NCBI GenBank assembly: GCA_025765615.1
Contig: JAIVFJ010000206.1
Span: 48,501 to 112,500, forward strand
Source of the DNA: Zopfochytrium polystomum
Taxonomy: Eukaryota; Chytridiomycota; Chytridiomycetes; Chytridiales; Chytridiaceae
Length of the DNA: 64,000 bases
Direction: 5' to 3'
This document shows positions 47,493-59,699 of the stretch, in pieces. Both the position numbers and the translations under genes were made by a program. Below the pieces are notes generated by a model. The model did not search any database and was not told where the DNA came from. It worked only from the letters and a program-made list of their open reading frames with translations. Each line of letters starts with the position of its first letter. Positions within the stretch are counted from its first letter, which is position 1.

Positions 47493-48158
47493 AGATCAGT
47501 CCGGCTTTCAAATCAGTACATGTAATCACCAAACGCGAATGAGAGAGTTGGAATAGTTCTGAACAAGAGGATGGAGATAGAGAGGAGAGAGAGAGAGAGA
47601 GAGAGAGAGGGACGGAGAAAGACTGTGTGCGTGTGTGGGTACTTGAGTGACAGTACTCACGAGGACGGGGGCCTTGCCCGATACTCCGCCGCACTCCTTG
47701 AGCGTCCTGCGGAGCTGCTTGACCGTGCAGCGGGCGAGGAAAGTGCGTACAAACTCTGCATCGGCGGGAAGGCCAGATTCGGAGGCGGACGTCCAGGCGA
47801 GGACGACTTGGTCCAGTTCTTGGTCGTCGATCTTGACCTTTAGTAAGCGAGGCTCGGCAGGTACGGAGGGCTCGGAAGACGTGGTGGGCAGAGCCGTAGA
47901 CCGTACAGAGCGCGTGCGGCGGGTCGCAGCACCTTGCGTTCCTCCGGCGGCGGCGGCGGCGACGGTCATAGCCAAAGCGGCGGCGCGGGTCCTTGGCCTG
48001 GTGGTCGTGGCCGTCGTCGTCGAAGCGGCAGCGCGGGTCCTGTAGCGGGTCGCCATGGCGGCAGGACCTTGAGGAAAGTGGACAAGGGCTGCGGTCGGGG
48101 CAGCGGGGGCAGCGGCGGCGTTGGCGGCTCGCGCACGAGAACGAGTGAGGTAAGACAT
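46379..48158 (-). CDS. Basic, proline-rich protein with SAP-like motif (two exons)
   Basis: Exons 48158-47661 and 47434-46379 join in phase 0; 517 residues. The N-terminus is basic, with repeated TR-x-RTRAAA-type units (RTRAAASTTT, PRTRAAALAM). Around the splice junction, VKQLRRTLKECGGVSGKAP followed by QFVEALVAKF fits the helix-turn-helix spacing of a SAP DNA-binding motif. The rest is Ser/Pro-rich low complexity with two diverged copies of a block (SGLSPWRLSPSAWVVSP and SSLSPWRLSPSAWIVSP), an internal duplication. The intron contains 40 consecutive A on the plus strand (47452-47491), that is a T40 tract just before the acceptor. A nuclear, DNA-associated role is a guess from the SAP-like motif and basic charge. 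The start at 48158 is chosen over an upstream in-frame ATG at 48296. Confidence 0.6.
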
Positions 48159-48899
48159 TGTAGAGAAGGTTTGTTTCTGAGGGAGTAAGTAGGGTTTTGG
48201 TCCTGTTTGTATGGAAGGGGGTGAGGCCTGGACTTGGTTGCTACTTATACGGCAGAGCGCAATTTTGCGGGGAATGACAGCGAAGTGTCGGAGCATTTTT
48301 GGGAAAGGCCAGGCCTATCCAAACTCCGATGACTCCACTCGATGCCGCACCACCCACTGCAGTGGGTGAGCCAAGACATGTAGTCTCCCCTGTGCAACAA
48401 CTCCGACAGCGGGGATCTCCGGCTCTCGTCTCTGATTTTCCACTCTTCTCTTCTCTTCTGAACAAGAATAAGATTAAAAATATTAGGACGATCCTGACTC
48501 CGCCCGATTTAAACTACGTTGTTCGCAGACGGATCAAATAAGCAATGTTTTCTTTCTTTCCTGACATGAAACACGGCCACGCGGATAATAGCGAGCGCGA
48601 TCCAGGCTCCGCTCGTTTACGCTTCGCGGCCCTGCACGATTCTGCGAGAGGCACAAATCTCCAACGAGTCACGGAGCCCGATCGCGCGTCATTGCGGACC
48701 TCCTTGTCTGAAATCTATTCTGCGCGAATGCTATATAGGTCGAAGCAAACGAGTATTCCACGTAGGGAGAGGGAACCCGTTCCGATGAAGGAGGCGAGGT
48801 AATGCCGCCCGTCTCGCTCACAAAACCCACTTCAACAATAGACTCGCAGCAGGAGAGTATTTTGACACCTGTTTGCTGTTCGCTCTCCTCTCTCTCTCT

Positions 48900-48931
<32 letters not shown>

Positions 48932-49250
48932 CGGGGAAGTGAGCGCCTCACCAATTGACACGCAGATAGCAAGCAGCTCGGCCTTTGGGGCGGCAGACCG
49001 TTTTTGGTTTTTTTTTTTCCCCGTTCAGCCAAACAAAACGTTTGTGTCGATCGTGGGAGCAAAAAGATGTCTTTTTGGGTGTGCCCGTGGTCTCGCAAGC
49101 TTTGAACCCAGCTTGCACACACGAAAAATCCTCCAGGGGCACAATCCCCTAAACCAAATAGAAAAGTGCAAACAGAAGCGTGCGCGATGGTTTACTTCAA
49201 TCCAGAGTAAAGAAAAAAAAAAGAAGGAATGAAGCAAATGTCAAGCAAAG

Positions 49251-49282
<32 letters not shown>

Positions 49283-49440
49283 CGAACCGGTGTCAAGAAC
49301 AAATAGTGATGGAGTGAGTTAGCCTACCGGTCCATCCCGTTCGAAAAAGTCCCCCCTCCCTGCTCATCCCCAAAGGCCGCCTCCTCCCGGCGGCATAAAT
49401 ACACAGAACAGCCACGCTTCCAAGCTTTTTCTGCTCGTGA
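48159..49440. other. Intergenic, no gene seen
   Basis: It contains a CT run followed by a T run of about 27 near 48904-48930 and A-rich stretches at 49210-49280. No coding or RNA gene recognised. Confidence 0.6.
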
Positions 49441-51635
49441 TCACTCCGCAGCCCACGCAGGAGCAGCAGCCGTCTCCCCATCCCCGCCCGCCCTACCACC
49501 ACCACCACCACCGTCGCCACCGCCGTCGCCGCCATCGACCTCCGCCGCATACCGCTCCCTAACGTACTTCAAGATCGCCGCAGAGCCCTTTTCAATGACG
49601 GCGCGGCGGGGCACGCGCAGCGGGTTGCCCTCGACAAAGATGCGGGCGAGCGCGGGCATGCGGGCGAGCACGGGCGGCAGGGCGTCGACGGCGTTGTCGC
49701 GGAGGTCGAGCGTCTCGAGGGAGGCCAGGCAGCCGACCAGGGTCGGCCCGGTTGCAACCGCCGCCGCCGCCGCTCCGTCCAACCCTGACGACGACGCCGA
49801 CGACGCCGACGCCGCACCGGGGGGCGTGAAAGCGGCGGCAAGGGCGGCGGCGGAGACGCGGTTGGACGACAGCAGGAGCTCTTTGAGCGCCGGCGCGGCG
49901 ACGCGGCGCGGGCCGAGGTGGGCCAGGCGGTTGACGCGCACGTCGAGTTTGACGAGGGCCGGCAGCGAGAGCTCCGCCGCCGATGTCGACAACGACGAGA
50001 GCGGAAACAGCGCGTCGAGCGCGTTCTCAGACGCGGTCAGGATCTGCAGGTTCCTGCACGCGCCGAGGTCGCCGAGGTGGGTGAGCTTGTTGTGGGTGAC
50101 ATCGAGGAACGCGAGCGGCAGGGACGGCGCGCCCGACGACTGCAGCAGTGGGGCGACGGGCAGGACGGTCAGGCAGTTTGAGGAGAGATCCAGGTTGGTC
50201 AGCTGGCGCGCGGCCGTGAGGAGATTGGCCGGGAGGCTATCAATCAGGTTGTGGGACAGCTTCAGTTGGACCAAAGTGGCGAGAGGGAGCGCGCCCTCTG
50301 GGATGTGCGTGAGCTTGTTGTGCGACAGGTGAAGCTCGGCGAGCGGCAGCAAATGCAGGGACTCTGGGACTTGTTCTAACTCGTTAAAGGATAGGTTGAG
50401 GATTGTGAGCAGAAGGAGCGGCGAAAGATCAGGCACTTTGGCAATCTTGTTGTTGTGCGCCTATTTTTGTGTTTTAGGCTTGGTTAGCGCGAAAAGCTTC
50501 GGGCTATTTCCCTTACATCAATGGCAGCGAGCGCGCTCAGTCCGACGACCCGCTCGTCAATCTCCTCGATGGCATTGTCGGCGATGGTCAGACGCGTCAG
50601 GTCGACCACCTCCCACCAGTTTCCCTCGTCGCGGTCCATGGACAGGTCGACTTCGCCCGGCCCTTCGACGTACTTTGCAAACACCGCGTCCGGGATGGTC
50701 GACAGCGACTGGTTCGAGAGGTTCAAGCGGCCGGACGAGCGCGAATGATTGATGAGCTGCAGTGCAGGGATATACGTAGGAATAGTGAATCAGTGAGCGA
50801 GCAAGGTGTAAATGGGGGGTGGGCATACCTTCAGTATCGTCTTGGACGCCCCACCTCCACCATCACCTCCTCCGCCTCCAAACGGCTCGACGGCGCCCCG
50901 CGCGCCGCCTCCACGCCCCCCCGCCTTCACCGCCGACGTCCTCGGCGCGACTCCTCCTCCTCCTCCTCCTCTGCCGGCCGCCGCCCTCCTTGCGGCCGCA
51001 ATGCTGCTGCGGAGCGAAGACGACGAAGTCGACGTGGACGCCGACAGGGACGACGACGCGGTCGCGGACGAGGTTCCGGCCAGCTTGAGCGAGGGGCCGC
51101 GGGACAGGGATGACGACGGCGTTGCTCTCGACGACGTTGACGACGACGAGGGTGGCGGGGGTGCGCGCGCCGAGGGTTTGCGCACGAGGGGCGGCTTAGC
51201 GGGGGGTTTCTGGGCGGCGGGGGCGACTGACGACGACAAGGTCGACGACGACGACGACGAGGATGGTGCCGGGTTGGAGCGGCGTGCTAGTGATGGTAGT
51301 GGTGCTGCTGCTGGACGTGGTTGTGGAGAAGCCCCGCGGTTGGCTGCGGCGGAGGTGGTGGGGACGGTGGTAACGGCGGCGGCGCGGCGTCCGGGCGGGA
51401 AGGACGGGGGTTTTTGCTGGTGCTGCTGCTCCTGGTGGTGGTGGTGGCTAGAGGATGGGGCGGGGGCTGGGGCAGGGGCAGGGGCAGATGGTGCAGGGGA
51501 AGCGGTTGAGCGGGGCAGCGGAAGCCGGCTGAATCGTTTCGATGACGAGGACGACGACGACGACGACGACGGCGCCGACGACGAGGACGGCAACGAGGCG
51601 TCGCTGGTGCCGTTGGAGATGCCAGAGGACAGCAT
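49441..51635 (-). CDS. LRRC40: LRRC40-like leucine-rich repeat protein (three exons)
   Basis: Exons 51635-50829, 50756-50517 and 50460-49441, all phase 0; 688 residues. After about 260 residues of Ser/Ala/Pro/Gly low complexity comes the LRRC40 signature: GRLNLSNQSLSTIPDAVF, then WWEVVDLTRLTIADNAIEEI, then cytosolic-type repeats (LNLSFNELEQVPESL, LHLSHNKLTHIPEG, LDLSSNCLTVLP, LDVRVNRLAHLG), ending in LARIFVEGNPLRVPRRAVIEKG and ILKYVRERY, the conserved LRRC40 C-terminus. There is no signal peptide or membrane helix, so it is intracellular and unrelated to the receptor-like LRR genes nearby. Known function is poorly defined. The long disordered N-terminus is unusual for the family and its start (51635) is uncertain; an in-frame ATG exists at 51740. 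Confidence 0.85.
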
Positions 51636-52183
51636 ATGGACGTGTGTGGTTGCCTCGTCAATTGCTTTGATTGCTTGGAAATATCGGGGAGGATTGGGGC
51701 TGCGACAGAGAGGCTCTGATCGTGCGCCACACACGCTCACTCACGACACGAACAACTTGTTGACCCACTGCGCGCAAAGGGTAATACACAACAAACTTCC
51801 AGCAATCGCAATCATCCCCCCCAACCCCGCCGTCCCCCCCACGTCGCTGGACCCCATCCGCGGGAAGCTACTGCGGACGGCGCGTGCCTCTAACAGATAT
51901 AAGCGATCGAGAAACAAAAGAAAAAAAGAGAAAAGAAAAAAGGGAAGCACATAGGAAATACAGGGTCGAAAACAGTGGTGAGGAGGAGAAAGGGTGGAAA
52001 GGAACATGAATAGGGGGAATGTTCGGGTTACGGTGAGAAGCAGAGGCCAGGACAATACGGTGATATACTAGGGGAGAGGGTTATGGGAAATGTCGCAGAT
52101 AACACAACGTGCTATTACAAAAGCAAACACGAAACGGAAAAAAAAAAAAAGTCCGGCGACACACTTGACAATCAACCACGTCG
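51636..52183. other. Intergenic, no gene seen
   Basis: It lies between the 5' side of the LRRC40 gene and the 3' end of the next minus-strand gene. Purine-rich at 51905-51950; otherwise unremarkable. Confidence 0.5.
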
Positions 52184-55100
52184 CTAACTCTCGATCGGAA
52201 CAAGGCCCGAGTGGAACCGAGTGTCTGAACTTTCAGCATCGGTTTCGCCCGCGGCCACCTTGTCCGCCAGATACTTGTTAGCTGCCTGGACCTATTTTTA
52301 AGAGAGAGAAACAAAAAAAAAGAAAGTGTGGCGTCAACAAGCAACCACACAAACACAACACACTTTCCGCGAGACACCTTTGTTTTTATACGCACCCGCT
52401 CTCTCAACTCCACCGCGACCGCCTCGATGGCGCTCTTCTCCTCGACAAGCCGGCGTATCTGCACCATGATGCCCTTTGACTTTTCGTCGTATCCTTCCTG
52501 CCGCCTCCGCGCCTCGTCGGCGCCCCTAGCCACTTCGGCCGTCAAGCCCTCGACGACGGCGCGCGCCACGTCCGCCTCGACTCGAGCGCGCGCGAGCTCC
52601 GCTCGGAGCACGGCCAGCTGCGCGAGGACGCCCAGCTCGCGCTCGGCTGCCGCCGCTGCCGCCTTTGCCGCAAATCCGTCGTCCTGTCCGTCCGCGGCGT
52701 TCGTCTGCGCTGCGACCGCTGCACTGTCGACCCGCTTGGTCTGCTGGAGGACGTGGCGCACGCGGCGGGGTGGCAGGGGAGGCGGATGGGGTGTGTCTGA
52801 CGACGAGGCGGACGGCAGCGACAACGCGGACGTCGACGGTGACTGTGACTGTAACTGCTGCTCCTTCGCCGAGCTTGGCGGTGGTGGCGACGGATATTCC
52901 GCAATGGTGTTCCCGCCGTTGCTTCCCGAAATCAGTTTCGAATGGAAGCTTGATGACGGAGGGGGGGAAATCGGCGTGCCAAGCACAGGGGGCGACGGAG
53001 TTGGTGTCGGGTAGCTCGATTGAATGGATTGAAGATGATTAGGAACAGGAGGGGTGCCGCTTGGCGTCCGGGACAGACTGGGGGAGACGGGTGGTGAGAT
53101 TGGCATAAGCGGTGTTCCCGCCATCCCTTGCATGGGGCTGAGAGCGGTGGAGGCAAGAGTCGGTGAAGTTGAAGCAGATAGGATCGTGGAAGCAGAGGAC
53201 GACGGTCGCGACGCGGTTGGAGGTTGAGCGTCATAGGGTTCTGGGTCGGTGGCGTCAGACCCAGCAGATCGCTGAAACATCAGATCCTCGGCGGGAGTTG
53301 GCTCTACATATGCCAAAGCCTGGTTGTTCGCCTCGTCGCTGCTTAACGGTGATATCTCTCCAGATGCTATCACATCCCCAGGTCGAAGGTCCTCTCTATC
53401 TTCATCCTCTGGTTTCAGTGTGCCCACCGTGACTGCGTGCATCATTGCTTCGTCTTCCTCCGTTGCGTCGTCGCTTTCCCCCTCGTCGTTCCCACCATCT
53501 GCACCAATAATCGACAAAGCTCCGGTCGGCCCGAGCGACGGTGCGTTCTCGGGATCGGGTGCGTCTTCGTCTTCAGTTTCTGTGTCATCGGAGCTTCCGA
53601 TATCCCCCGCGGACTCGTCATCGAACTCACCGTCGCCTACGCCCGAGTCCGACACCTGGAACAAGCTGGATTCCCGGACTGCTCGCAAAGCGTCCGCTGG
53701 AACAAGCATCGCGCCTCCTCCGGCCGTCTTCCTTACGACGTTCGATTGCAAACCTCCAGCACGCGATACAGATGACAACAAGACAGTCACAGGCGTCAGT
53801 TGCTCCACCGAGTTTCTAAAGTTTACCCGCTTTCGTGAGGGGCCAGGCTTGCCTTTGGAATTCCTTCGCTTGATTCTCACGGACCCAGTGGAGGAGCCTC
53901 TGCCGTGGTAGAAGTGGTGATGGTGGTGGTGATGATGAAAGTGATGTTGCACAGGAACAACCACCGCCGATGATATGGACGACGAGAGAGACGAGCTCAA
54001 AGACTGGTCGGGGGAGATTGTGTGCCGCGGGTAAACACGAGTTACCACAGCATTGCGCTTAGTATTAGCTCGAACTTCCTCGTCTTCATCTTCGGAATCC
54101 AAATCAGTATCCTCATCATCGAAATATTGATCGTCCGTTTCCCCTCCGTCGTCGTCGTCCTCGCCCTCGCCCTCTGGGTCGAAATAAAAGTTTTGCGCGA
54201 GTCGAGGTGGGAGCTGGCTTGGCTGAATGTTTTGCTGCATGAGGCGTTGCATTTGTTGGATCTGCTGCTGATGCTGCTGCTGCTGCTGCATGAAAGATTG
54301 ATACAGGCGCAGGCTTTGGTCGTAATGGTGCAACACATTTTCGTCGTTCGTAATGGGAAGGGTAGGAGGAGGTGGGAACGGTAATGTTGTATGCGCGGAC
54401 GGCCAGGGCTGCCTTTCCTTGGAGAGTCCAAACTGCATAAACGATGATTGGTCGATTCGAAGAGACTCCGCGTTGAACGGCGGATTTCGGCGCACAGGAC
54501 TGTCTTCTGCATCCGCTTCCCCACGATCGTCGTAATCCCTCGCCGGCGGGGCCGATGGACGGTCCCTTGCTGTACCAGGCTCATGCAAGGCGTTCCGCAC
54601 CGGGGAATAGGGTCCACCCAAGGCGACAGGCTGCTTCGACAGGTTAAGTTGGTCCAACTGGCCCTGCACCTCTGCCTGAATCCGCGATAGTTCCTGCTCT
54701 TGCTCTTGTTGTTGTATCCGCTGTCGCTCGATAGCCTTTGCAGAGTCGTAACGCGCAAGTTCGGCGGCTGAAGGAAGTTGAGAGGAGCTCGACGAAGTCG
54801 GCGATGACGGCTGTTGGCTGATGGCAGGGGGCAAGATGGTGTTGTTGTTTGGGTGAACACGAGCGGCCGATGGGTTGACTGTCAACGGAACGTGACGGCG
54901 GGGGAAGATCGGCGGTGGAGGTGACTTTGGCCGTCCTTTCAGGTCCGCTGAGCGTTTGGACTGTTTGGGGCGGAACCAAGCAAAGCCCCGAGGCTTTTTT
55001 GGTTCTGGCTTGGCTTTCGGCAGCGGCGACGACGGGCTGGGCCCAGTTGTTCGCAGGAATTCAGCCAGCGCCTGGGTGCCGTTGGTACGGAGTTTAGCGG

Positions 55101-56121
55101 CTCCCGCGTCATCGCCGCCAAAGGGCGCAACACTTCCCGCGGCTGCGGCAGGCGTCTGGGGAGGAGTACCGGCCGACTTGGGCTCCACTTTGCCGGCCGA
55201 CACCAAATCAAAGAATGCATTGGACTTCAGGGATGATTGCTCACTGCTGCTCACTTGGCTGGATCCGTTCAACTCGTCCGAGATGTCTGATAGGTCAGTC
55301 TCAAAGGATCTCTTTCCCTGCTGAGGGGCAGATCCCGCTGACCGCTCCGACCTGGAACGACCGAACCGGGGCAACGAGAGGAAAGCCTTGGAGGAGCCAG
55401 GATCGGCTTGGCGTGGCGTCCGTCCTACTTCCACAGAGAGCGGTCGGGGGCGGGAGGTTTTACTGCTGCCGTCCACAGGCTGCTGCGGCTGCCTATTCGT
55501 TGGCGGCTTTTGAGGAAGATACGAAGGAACCTCCGGGGAGGCGGCTGCAGCAGCTGCGCTTCCACGAGCGGGTTGGGCGGACGCATCCAGATCCGACGAA
55601 GCGACGTGGTTGGGGAGGGGCGGTTCGATCCAGTGGTGTACGATTGCCGGGGGAAGGAGAGTGGGGCTGGCCGAGTCCAGCCCCGCACCCATGCTGCTGC
55701 TGCTGCTGCTGCGGTCGGTGGAGCCACTGCGCCCAGTCCCACCAACCATTGTCATTCCAGACGACGCGGACGAAGGGGAGGATGGCGAAGGATTATTGAT
55801 GTTGTTGTTGCTGTTCGATGTCGGCGAGCACACGCCGGTGGTTGTTGTTGCAACCGTCGTGGACGGAGATAGTAAAGCGGCGGCAGAGGCGGCGGCTTCT
55901 TTATTATTTCCGGGGGCGGCGACGGCGGTACCTGGGTTGATAATGCTGATGCCCATGCCCATGGCGATGCCGATGCCGGCCCCCGATGTATCCTTCGCCA
56001 TGAGCGGTTGGGTCGGGGTGTTGGTGTTGGTGTTGGTGTTGGTGGTGGTGGTGGCTGTTTTGGATGCCGCGGCGCCGCCAGCGGCGCCTGTACCCCTTCG
56101 CGGCGGCGGCGGTGGCGGCAT
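52184..56121 (-). CDS. Large disordered protein with C-terminal coiled coil (two exons)
   Basis: Exons 56121-52396 and 52291-52184 join in phase 0 (intron GTGCGT...AAATAG); 1,277 residues. Most of it is low complexity: a Pro-rich start (MPPPPPPRRGTG), Asn/Thr runs, a Gln-rich block near residues 600-640, an acidic block near 650-690 (GEGEDDDDGGETDD), a His-rich stretch near 720-735 and many Ser/Pro segments. The last 130 residues form a clear heptad coiled coil (LAQLAVLRAELARARVEADV, then VQIRRLVEEKSAIEA) that continues across the intron to NKYLADKVAAGETD. I recognise no enzyme domain. A scaffold, cytoskeletal or trafficking role is possible but not shown. The start at 56121 is chosen because the preceding in-frame sequence is a pyrimidine-rich leader giving Phe runs. 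Confidence 0.72.
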
Positions 56122-57633
56122 GAAAAAGAAACTGAATAACACGGGAACGAAGCAAACAAAAAACCAAACAAAAAAAAAAAGTAACAAGAAAGGAAAGAAA
56201 CAAAAAAAAAAAAAAAAAACAAAATAAAAGGAAGAAGGAAAAGAGAACCCGGAATGAAAACAGCCGCGACACCGTGTTTGTTGGTTGGTCTGTCTTCCCT
56301 CTTTTGGGCCAACCACTTGTTTGTTGTTGTTGGGTTGTTGTTGGCTGCAATCGTGCTTTGTCCGTTTCCCATATCTTTGCCTTATCAAACTTTTCACTGG
56401 TAATTTCCAACCAACTCACCATATGTCAAGGGAGTGCTCCGTCTTTCCAGCCGATATTCATTGGCAATTAGGTGGCATCAGCAATGTCAAGCACAAAGCA
56501 TTATGTAAAACAAACTTTGAGTAAAACGGTGTCCATACCAAGCCTTGCCCAAATAAATAGTTCATTCAGCAAGGCACAATCTGAGTGGAAATATGAAGAA
56601 ACCGCTTCAAAATGGCTTCGATCCCCACTACGGTCCCTCGACAGAACAATTTGAACCCACTGCAGGCGAGTGTTTCCTTTTTTTTTTTTTTTTTTTTTTT
56701 TGGGATGGGATGCCATGAAGACGGGTGAAAATTAAAGGGCAGGCTCAAAATTCTGGCTCTGGCTGGCGCAAAATTTGGGAGAGTGGAAGTCCGACCCAAA
56801 AAAGGAAGGTGGGGATGATCACACACACACTGAAAGTTGCCAAAAATGTCAAGTCTGTGGTTCTGTCTAGCTCTCTGTCGGCGACGGCGTCGCCTCGCGG
56901 GTCCATCGGAGACCCCTTCCGACAGAGTGCTGCGAGTGGGAGGGAACAAAGCGGGTTTGATTTGATGTCCAGCGAAGATTTTCCTCGCTCACACGAAGGT
57001 CATTTGACTATTTTCTTGTTGAGTCGAGTTCATCCTTCTTTCCGCATTGCGAAGGCGCGCAAATTTTGATGCAATTTTTGTTTTCCTTTTCGCCCCTGCC
57101 TGCCGGACTCCCATTCCTGGTTGACCCTTGCCTTACTCGCTTCTTCTTGCGCCTTCCACCCAAAAAGTCAAAGTCGCCTTTTGTTGGTTGTTGCACAAAA
57201 TTGCATCATTTCTAAAAAGGCAGTAGAACGGAACAGAATTGCGAGAGACAGAGCGCTGCAAACACGCCCACTCTCTGTCTGTCTGTCTGTCTGTTGATTG
57301 GTCTTCCTTGCTGTCTGTCTGTCTGTCTTTCCATCTTGTCTGTCTGACTATCTGTCGGCCCCCCATGGATGGCTGAAAGAATGACCGTCCAACCAACCTC
57401 TCACGAGAATCGAAAAGGCAAGGAGAAAGCTGTGGAACAAAAGGCAAAACAAAAGAAAAAATGAGAAGAAGTTGCAGAAACGATGAAAAAAAAAAAAAAT
57501 ATAGCCGTTCTTATAAAAGGCCAGCCCTCTCCTCTCTCGCCTTTCCCCAGAACCAGCAACAACAACTAGAACAAACCCTAGAGCGCACCTTCTCGCACTT
57601 CCGCTTAGACAACCCTACCGTTACATACACAAA
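56122..57633. other. Intergenic between divergent genes
   Basis: It contains A runs (56165-56219), a T run (56680-56701), and a CTGT-type microsatellite (57280-57350). A TATA box for the downstream secreted-protein gene lies at 57512. No other gene seen. Confidence 0.6.
57512..57519 (+). promoter_or_regulatory. TATA box of the GYGG-repeat secreted-protein gene
   Basis: TATAAAAG, 115 bp upstream of the start codon at 57634; a typical distance for a strongly expressed gene with a short leader. Confidence 0.65.
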
Positions 57634-58203
57634 ATGCAGCTCACCGCCGCCGCCATTCTCGCCCTCCTCGCCGCCACCGCTGTCTCTGCCGACTACGGCA
57701 AGAACGACGACGGTTACGGAGGTGGCAAGTCGTCCAGCGTTGCCTCCACGTCCAGCAAGGCCGCCCCTTCCCCGTCTTCCAAGGACGGCTACGGCGGCAA
57801 CGGCGGCGCCTCCTCCTCCCCCTCGCCTTCCCCGTCCAAGGGCGGCTACGGTGGCGACGATGACGACGGAAAGTCTGGCGGCTACGGCGGTGCTTCTTCT
57901 GCCTCGTCCAAGGGACCCGCGTCCACGTCCAAGCCGTCCTACGGCGGCGACGACGACGACGACGACAGCTACGGCAGCGGCGGCTACGGCGCCTCCTCTA
58001 CCCCGTCCTCTGGCGGATACGGTGGCGACAACGGCAGCGGCTCTGGCAGCGGCAGTGGATACGGCGCGGACAAGCCAGTCACTTCTGTCTCGTCCAAGAA
58101 GGGCACCAACGACACCATCCTGTACAGCGGTGCAAGCCAGGTGTCGTCGTCCTCAGTCGCTTTTGTCGCGGCTGCCGCCGGTGTTGCCGCCCTATTCCTG
58201 TAA
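57634..58203 (+). CDS. Secreted glycine/tyrosine/serine-repeat cell-surface protein
   Basis: Single-exon, 189 residues. A clean signal peptide (MQLTAAAILALLAATAVSA) is followed by alternating GYGG and Asp-rich blocks (DGYGG, KGGYGGDDDD, SYGGDDDDDD) separated by Ser/Pro/Lys spacers, and a hydrophobic C-terminus (SVAFVAAAAGVAALFL) after a small-residue region, as in a GPI-anchor signal. Likely a wall or surface protein; Gly-Tyr repeats can cross-link or form adhesive matrices and Asp runs can bind cations, but both are inference. Codons are strongly C-biased at third positions, consistent with high expression. A TATA box lies 115 bp upstream. Confidence 0.8.
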   Translation: MQLTAAAILALLAATAVSADYGKNDDGYGGGKSSSVASTSSKAAPSPSSKDGYGGNGGASSSPSPSPSKGGYGGDDDDGKSGGYGGASSASSKGPASTSKPSYGGDDDDDDSYGSGGYGASSTPSSGGYGGDNGSGSGSGSGYGADKPVTSVSSKKGTNDTILYSGASQVSSSSVAFVAAAAGVAALFL

Positions 58204-58951
58204 ATGGAATTTGGCGCAGCCGTCTCGTTCTCTCTCCATCTTACACACCTCTCGATGACCCTATCACCTTCGTCTACTCCCGAGTCCTTTCTGTTGCAGC
58301 CGATGGTTCTCTTGCCCACCCAAGTATTTTGAAAGCGTTTTTGATTTGCCGCCCTGCTTTTCATAGACGATATCTTGCTACCCGTTTGGTGTAGCGTGTC
58401 CACCCTTCCTTCGGTCTCCTTTGTCTGCTGGGATCATGTGCATGCGCTGAGTCCGTTTTTCCTCTTTCTGCGTGGCAGTTTCTCTTTTGCGTTTCCGCTT
58501 CGTCCGTTGGTCCTTTTAACAGGGCTGTTGTGGTTTCAAATGAATAAGAGCAATTGTTTTCACCCCACTCCGTGTTGTATGTACTGAACGTGCGTATCCC
58601 TTTTATTCAGCCGCAAGGCCTGCGGTTCCTTAACCTGAAGATGCCAGGGTTTTGGGGAGGGAACCTCCAACTAAACAGCGTGAGCTGGAGATTGGTATCA
58701 GGGGGGTGGTCGCTGTAACAATAAGTGCTCAGCCACCACCAACAGCCAACGAATCTCTTTCAGCAGCGCGCGCTGCAAGAGTTTATTGCACTCTTGCCAA
58801 CGCCGCCACTCACCGTGTTCGACGACCGAGTAATCAGAATCCATCCATCCATCCGTCCGCCCATCCATCCCATCCACCCCATCGCATCCATCCATCCATC
58901 CCATCGGTCCATACCCATTCCGTCCCGCCGCGCTTCCTCCCTTCCTTCCCG
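58204..58951. other. Intergenic with ATCC repeats
   Basis: No gene seen. A (CATC/ATCC)n tract at 58842-58912 directly precedes the chitinase start. Confidence 0.6.
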
Positions 58952-59647
58952 ATGTCTGGCAGCAGCAGCAGCAGCAGCAGCGATAACAAAATCGATGAGG
59001 ACGACGGCGTGTTCCCAAACCCGCCCGTGTCCGAGTGGCCCGGCGGCAAGAAGCTGATTGTCTATCACGTGAACTGGGTATGTACCAGTCTCAAGTCTCA
59101 AGTCTCAAGTCTCAACAATCAACGAAGCCCCAACCCAACTTGCCCAACAACAACAACCCATCACAACAAACAAACAACAAACATCATTCAATCATCCAAT
59201 GGTCCCACTCTAATCCACAAACACGCACGAAAAAAAAACAAAAACAAAAAACAAAAACAAAAACAAAAACAAAAACAAAAACAAAAAAATGAAATGAAAT
59301 GGAAACAAAAGGCCATGTACGGCAAAAACTACCAGGTCGCACATCTCCCGATCCACCTTCTGTCGGACGTCAACTACGCGTTCTTTGACCTCCGCCAGAG
59401 CAGCGGTAACAGCCACAACTGGGTGCCCACCAGCGCCGACGCCTGGGCCGACACCGACAAGCGCTTCACCGAGCCGGGCCTCGCCGTGCCGCCCCTCGAC
59501 TTCGTGGAACGACCCGCCCGGCCGCTTTTACGGAAACTTTGGCCAGTTTCGGAAACTGCGAGCGTGCGTTCTTTTGGTTGTTTGTTTGTTTGTTTGTTTG
59601 TTTGTTTGTTTGTTTGTTTGTTTGTTTGTCTGTCGTTCTCTGACTGT

Positions 59648-59699
<52 letters not shown>

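Noticed and set aside
49595..51954. Plus-strand frames of 245 and 380 codons opposite LRRC40
   Set aside because: They lie antisense to exons with clear LRRC40 repeats; Asp/Gly/Ala-rich composition reflects the low-complexity N-terminus on the other strand.
54250..54310. CAG/CTG trinucleotide repeat
   Set aside because: It encodes the Gln-rich block of the large coiled-coil protein; ordinary coding repeat, not a separate element.
52328..55872. Several plus-strand open frames of 100-230 codons opposite the large disordered protein
   Set aside because: They are shadows of a long Ser/Pro/Gln-rich coding exon and contain no recognisable domains.
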